From Prosapia bicincta (lineage: Eukaryota; Arthropoda; Insecta; Hemiptera; Cercopidae): a stretch of DNA of 64,000 nt. Below the pieces are notes generated by a model. It saw only the letters and a list, made by a program, of their open reading frames with translations, had not been told where the DNA came from and did no database searches. A program made the position numbers and the translations under genes. How positions within the stretch are numbered: position 1 is the stretch's first letter; each line of letters starts with the position of its first letter. Shown here in pieces: positions 59,674 to 64,000 of this stretch. The DNA lies in assembly GCA_036971475.1 (NCBI GenBank), contig JBAIZL010000001.1:103593850-103657849 (forward strand), written 5' to 3'.

Positions 59674-61521
59674 AGTTCAACTCGCAGTTAAATATTCTAA
59701 GGAAATAGAACTTATTTATACAGTAAATAAATTAGCTGATTCAATGTGTAGTATTTCCTCTAGATTAAAAACACATTTTTTGACCATTTCATAGTTATAA
59801 GATAATAATTATATCTATATTTCTTTAAAAAGAAAATTAAAAACGTCCATTATTTCAGCTACTCTCCACTTTATTGTAGTGCGTGGACAAACCAGCCATA
59901 TAGTTTTTCTTCACTCCCTTTACTCTACAAACACAAAGAGATGCAAAAAAACGTTTGTAAATATCGTTAAACAATCTTTGTGTAGTTGTATAACCGTTTT
60001 AGAACTTTTCTTACAAGACATTTTTTAACCGAGCTTCAACATCAGTTCAGTCTTGAAATCAATTTACAATGATTCAATAAGACAGGTTAGCCACTATGAC
60101 GTCACATTGTGTTACAGAACGTCTTGTGGAAACAGCTGATATAAAGTATCAACATTTACAATATTAATAACAACCTGAAGCAATTGTGACATAATGATTT
60201 TAATTTAAATTTTAAAAAGTCTTAAGAAATAAATCGTTTTATTCATTCGTTTTATAAACCTAAAAGTTTGTTTTCATTGCAAACCAATCATATTCAGAAG
60301 AAATTATTACAGTAAGTAATAATTTTTTCTGAAAGTTATTGATTTCCATTGAAATACACATAGGTTTTTAAATAAATTGTTTTATTTTCTTAAGATATTT
60401 CTATTCATTTAAATTAATTGACAATTTTATTGTATATTGAAATTTAATTACATTTTAAGCATTGATTTAAATATTAATGGTTTTTATTTTGAGAAAGACT
60501 TGAGAATAGGTATAATGCAGATTTTTAAAAATATATTGTTTAGGACTTTTTAAAAATAAGAAAGAGGTTATTTCATTTCTCAAATTATAAAACATTGTAA
60601 GATTTTTGCTTCTCGCCTTTAAATTCTTATCCACAGAGATTTTACTTCAGTGAAAACAAATTGCTTTACATTTTTTACGAAATAGAATCGTTTCGTGGAA
60701 CACATGGTCGTCAACGCGTGGACAGAATATCTAAAGACTTGATGTATACATTACAATCTGAGTTGAAAACAAGAGATTTATTTCTACTGTTGTGTCTTTT
60801 AAGATTGAATGAATAATAATTGTTTTTTAAAGAATATATTTATATACTTTAAATATAAATGCAACAGATTTTTTTAATCTAAGTTATAATAGATATTGTA
60901 AAAGTAATATTTTAAGATATTATTATAATGTATTATAATATATGATAAGATAGTGTAATATTTTACAATAAAAGGTTGTGTTTTTAGTATATAGCGAGAA
61001 GTTATTTTTACAAAATTATTTAGAATAAAACGCATGGATCTATTGTATTTCATTGTTTAGTTAAAATTATATTTTTAATGGTTTTATATGGGAAAAGTAT
61101 TTGACATTTTAAACTGATTTATTGTTATTTTAATCTGACTCATGCTGATCTATTATTTTTTTAGTTGCTATTATTTCATATAATTATCATGTAAATGATA
61201 TAGAAAATCATGTTACTAATGACGAATAATTTTTAAAAGCTATCTTCAACATCTTTTAAAAATTATGTGTACCGAGCGTTATTGAACGTAATCATGCAAC
61301 GTTTGATGTGTTGTGAACACTTCCTGAATTCATTAGAAAAATGATTACATAAATTGTGATTCCAGTACTTTTACATTTACTATTTAATAGACTCTTTTGG
61401 AAAATTAGCTAAAATTAAGCATATAGTTGGGAGTTGATGAAGCGATGGTTTTAGAAGCAACATTTAAACGCACCCTTTATGTATAAAATGCACGTCCTTC
61501 TTTAAATACTCAAACAAATCA
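59674..61521. other. No recognised feature
   Basis: Very AT-rich. No gene or repeat supported. Confidence 0.5.
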
Positions 61522-62453
61522 CGTCTGGGTCATATTGTCAAAGTTGAGTTAAACAGCTACAGGCTTTGATTTTGATCAAGTTTCTGTCTTTAGACAATGT
61601 CCAGACACAAAAGTGCGATTGTCTATAGACAATTGGGAGACAAAACTTTTGTCTAAAGACATGCATTTGCAATAAAATCGCAGGACATTGATATCAATCT
61701 GAGATGGGAGACTTTAGACAATTCTTAAACAATGTTGGGCAACATTTCGTAGTGTGGACTTCCTGCAAGACATTGTTGTCAGTTATTATCAATGAGTTGT
61801 GAGGAATATTTATCATTCAATTGCTTTTGTTTATTTCTCTGAAGTTTTGACTCCGATTGTTTTTATTATTTAAATATGTGACCTACTGAAAAATTATGTT
61901 TTCATAGACGATTTTCACTGTGCTAATTGGTTATGGAAAGTTACTGATCCCGATTATAAAAATCGCAATTAAAAAGGAAAAATTATCTAAGAACTACAAA
62001 AAAATATGAAATACTCTTGGGGGATGTGGAAAATAAATCCATGTATAGTAGAATGATTTTTCTAAATGTGCTTTCTCGTCTCTCAATATTTCTGCTTAAA
62101 AGCTGTAGTAATTCTTCAAAATCACTTGGAATCAAACGGGTTAAGTTCCGGAACCCTATGACGTCTTCCAATTTCGATGTTGAAAGTAAATTGTAACCGA
62201 AACGACGACACTTTGGAAACATTTCACGCTTTCACTAGGGCTTTCTTCCGCTTTTTTTCATTACTCAAAATTACAACAGCACAATCAGCGATCCTAAATC
62301 ACAATAAACCTGAAGGTCAGCCTTGTCTAGCAACTAACCAACAAATGTGTACACACTACAAAGTCTAAAATGTCTAGATACATTGTCTAGAGACATCCCT
62401 TAGAGATGTCTTTAACAATCGCTAGACTTTGTCTAATAGTGTGAACCAGACTT
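61522..62453 (-). mobile_element. PIF/Harbinger-type DNA transposon remnant
   Basis: gtctgggtcatattgtcaaag near 61,523 mirrors ctttgtctaatagtgtgaac + cagac ending at 62,451. AGTCTGGTTCACACT-type ends are ones I recall from Harbinger elements. Subterminal ttgtct/agacaa repeats occur inside both ends. On the minus strand 62,222-61,983 encodes YNLLSTSKLEDVIGFRNLTR and then PSDFEELLQLL...RESTFRKII, like the start of Harbinger transposases (FRN-R-P-DFE-LL-T--R-I). The rest of the transposase is absent, so the copy is inactive. Flanking 3-bp target duplications could not be fixed. Confidence 0.55.
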
Positions 62454-63492
62454 AATACAACTGTCACTCTTGTTTTATATAACGACATTTAACAACTGCT
62501 AGGTAAGCGAGTTGAACAAAATGGAAAGGGAGATGAACACCACTTGAATAAAGTGAATAATTAATTATATCCTGTTATTAATAATAAATGTTGGTTATTT
62601 TACTCGTAAACTGAGAATGGCTATCCGATTAAGATACTGATATGGGGAGTATGAAATAGAGATATCGGTTCTCTTTTTCTAAAGGACATATAGGTTACTT
62701 TTGCTCTTACATTTATAATTGATATTGTATTCGTTTATTTGAGAAGATCCAACAATAATTCTAAAAGTAACATCCTAGTTTATACACTAAAATAATATCA
62801 CTTAAATATGTGTAACAAGCTTTATTATGAAAATTATTAATTTTAATGGTGTGTAAGAACTAAATTCAACATATTAGTTGCTCATGCGTCCAAATTTATT
62901 TTTCTTTAGATATTTATAAGTATTAATTATAAAAGTTGTAGGATGAACAAAGTCAGACAAGTTGCTAAACATTTATTAAGTAAAACATAAGAGAAGGGTG
63001 TTTAATAACTTTTCATTTATTTAGGAAATAATTTAATTAAATTTTAGAAGTTCTAAACACGGGCATTTAAAACAATAATAAAGTGTATCTTGTACAGGAA
63101 GTAAAAATAGACCAAAATTTAATGATTTTCTCCTATTTCTTGTAGAAAAACGTATAGTTGACTATTATTCATATTTTATTAAAAATAGAACAACAGATTT
63201 TGAAGATGATAAATTAGATAGGGCTATATGAATTGATTCCAAAACAAATACACGCTATTCTACCACACTATTGGTTGTAAATGAAGTTGTATTTGTGTCT
63301 CTAATTAATTCTTCAGATTAGATACACATATCTTCATTTTCTTCATATATTATTTAACTACTACACATCAATAAATTATTAAAGAATACAATTTGTATAT
63401 GGGTCAGTGAGTATGGGAACACTTCTAAATTAAGGTAAATTAATTCATAACACTAAGGTTATTACAATTCATTAAATCAAATTTTCTACATA
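62454..63492. other. No recognised feature
   Basis: AT-rich, no supported open frame. Confidence 0.5.
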
Positions 63493-63743
<251 letters not shown>

Positions 63744-64000
63744 ATTTACCTCAAACACTAACTATCAATAGAGAATAACACATATCTCACTTGAACATTT
63801 ATCACTTGTAAAATAAACTGTGTTTCGTATTTCAGAAATTTTTGTATATTCATAAGATCAAGAACTTTCTATGTTATCCCTAACTAATTTTCTTCCTTCC
63901 AATAATTTCAGAACTGGTTTTCAAAACAGAAAGTTTTCTTATTTTTATAAGAGTTTAGTAAGAAACTGTTTAAACGTACTTAACAAACTTATGCCAACCA

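Overview
The window is about 64 kb of AT-rich animal nuclear DNA, very probably from an arthropod. The evidence is a BEL/Pao LTR retrotransposon, an I-group non-LTR element with RNase H, a Penelope-like element with a GIY-YIG domain, a PIF/Harbinger remnant, and long (TA)n and (GT)n microsatellites. The BEL Gag resembles what I recall from insects, perhaps Hemiptera, but I cannot name the species. No bacterial-type genes and no tRNA or rRNA genes were recognised. Most long open frames are translated microsatellites or repeats.

Layout. 1-3.1 kb and 11.7-20.1 kb are the two arms of a long inverted repeat (IR1). The right arm is interrupted by a 5,156-bp BEL/Pao element (14,394-19,549). That element has LTRs identical by eye and a 5-bp target duplication. 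It sits inside an I-group retrotransposon remnant whose unoccupied twin lies in the left arm. 31.2-34.1 kb and 38.0-41.0 kb form a second inverted repeat (IR2). 27.9-29.3 kb and 49.9-51.5 kb form a third, more distant pair (IR3) that encloses IR2.

Blocks of 4.7-9.4 kb recur at 34.2-39.8 kb, so the locus between the IR1 arms and the loop plus right arm of IR2 are paralogous. Both contain tandem copies of a 63-bp exon-like cassette (two at 7.5-7.95 kb, three at 36.2-36.95 kb). Each cassette is open only in the phase-1 to phase-1 frame and ends in a perfect GTAAGT donor. Further exon-like segments with the same phase lie at 6,530, 26,507, 31,604 (with an inverted twin at 40,482) and 37,459. A TATA box plus a short ATG exon at about 3.7 kb also ends in phase 1. 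Together they look like pieces of micro-exon genes, a type known from schistosome MEGs and aphid bicycle effector genes. No homology to either was established here.

A Penelope-like remnant (25.55-26.25 kb, minus strand) ends in a hammerhead-ribozyme-like motif. Related motifs lie in near-perfect hairpins at 43.0, 48.2 and 49.5 kb, suggesting that Penelope-type ends produced these palindromes. Two minisatellites (27-bp and 31-bp units), a PIF/Harbinger remnant (61.5-62.5 kb) and long stretches of featureless AT-rich DNA make up the rest.
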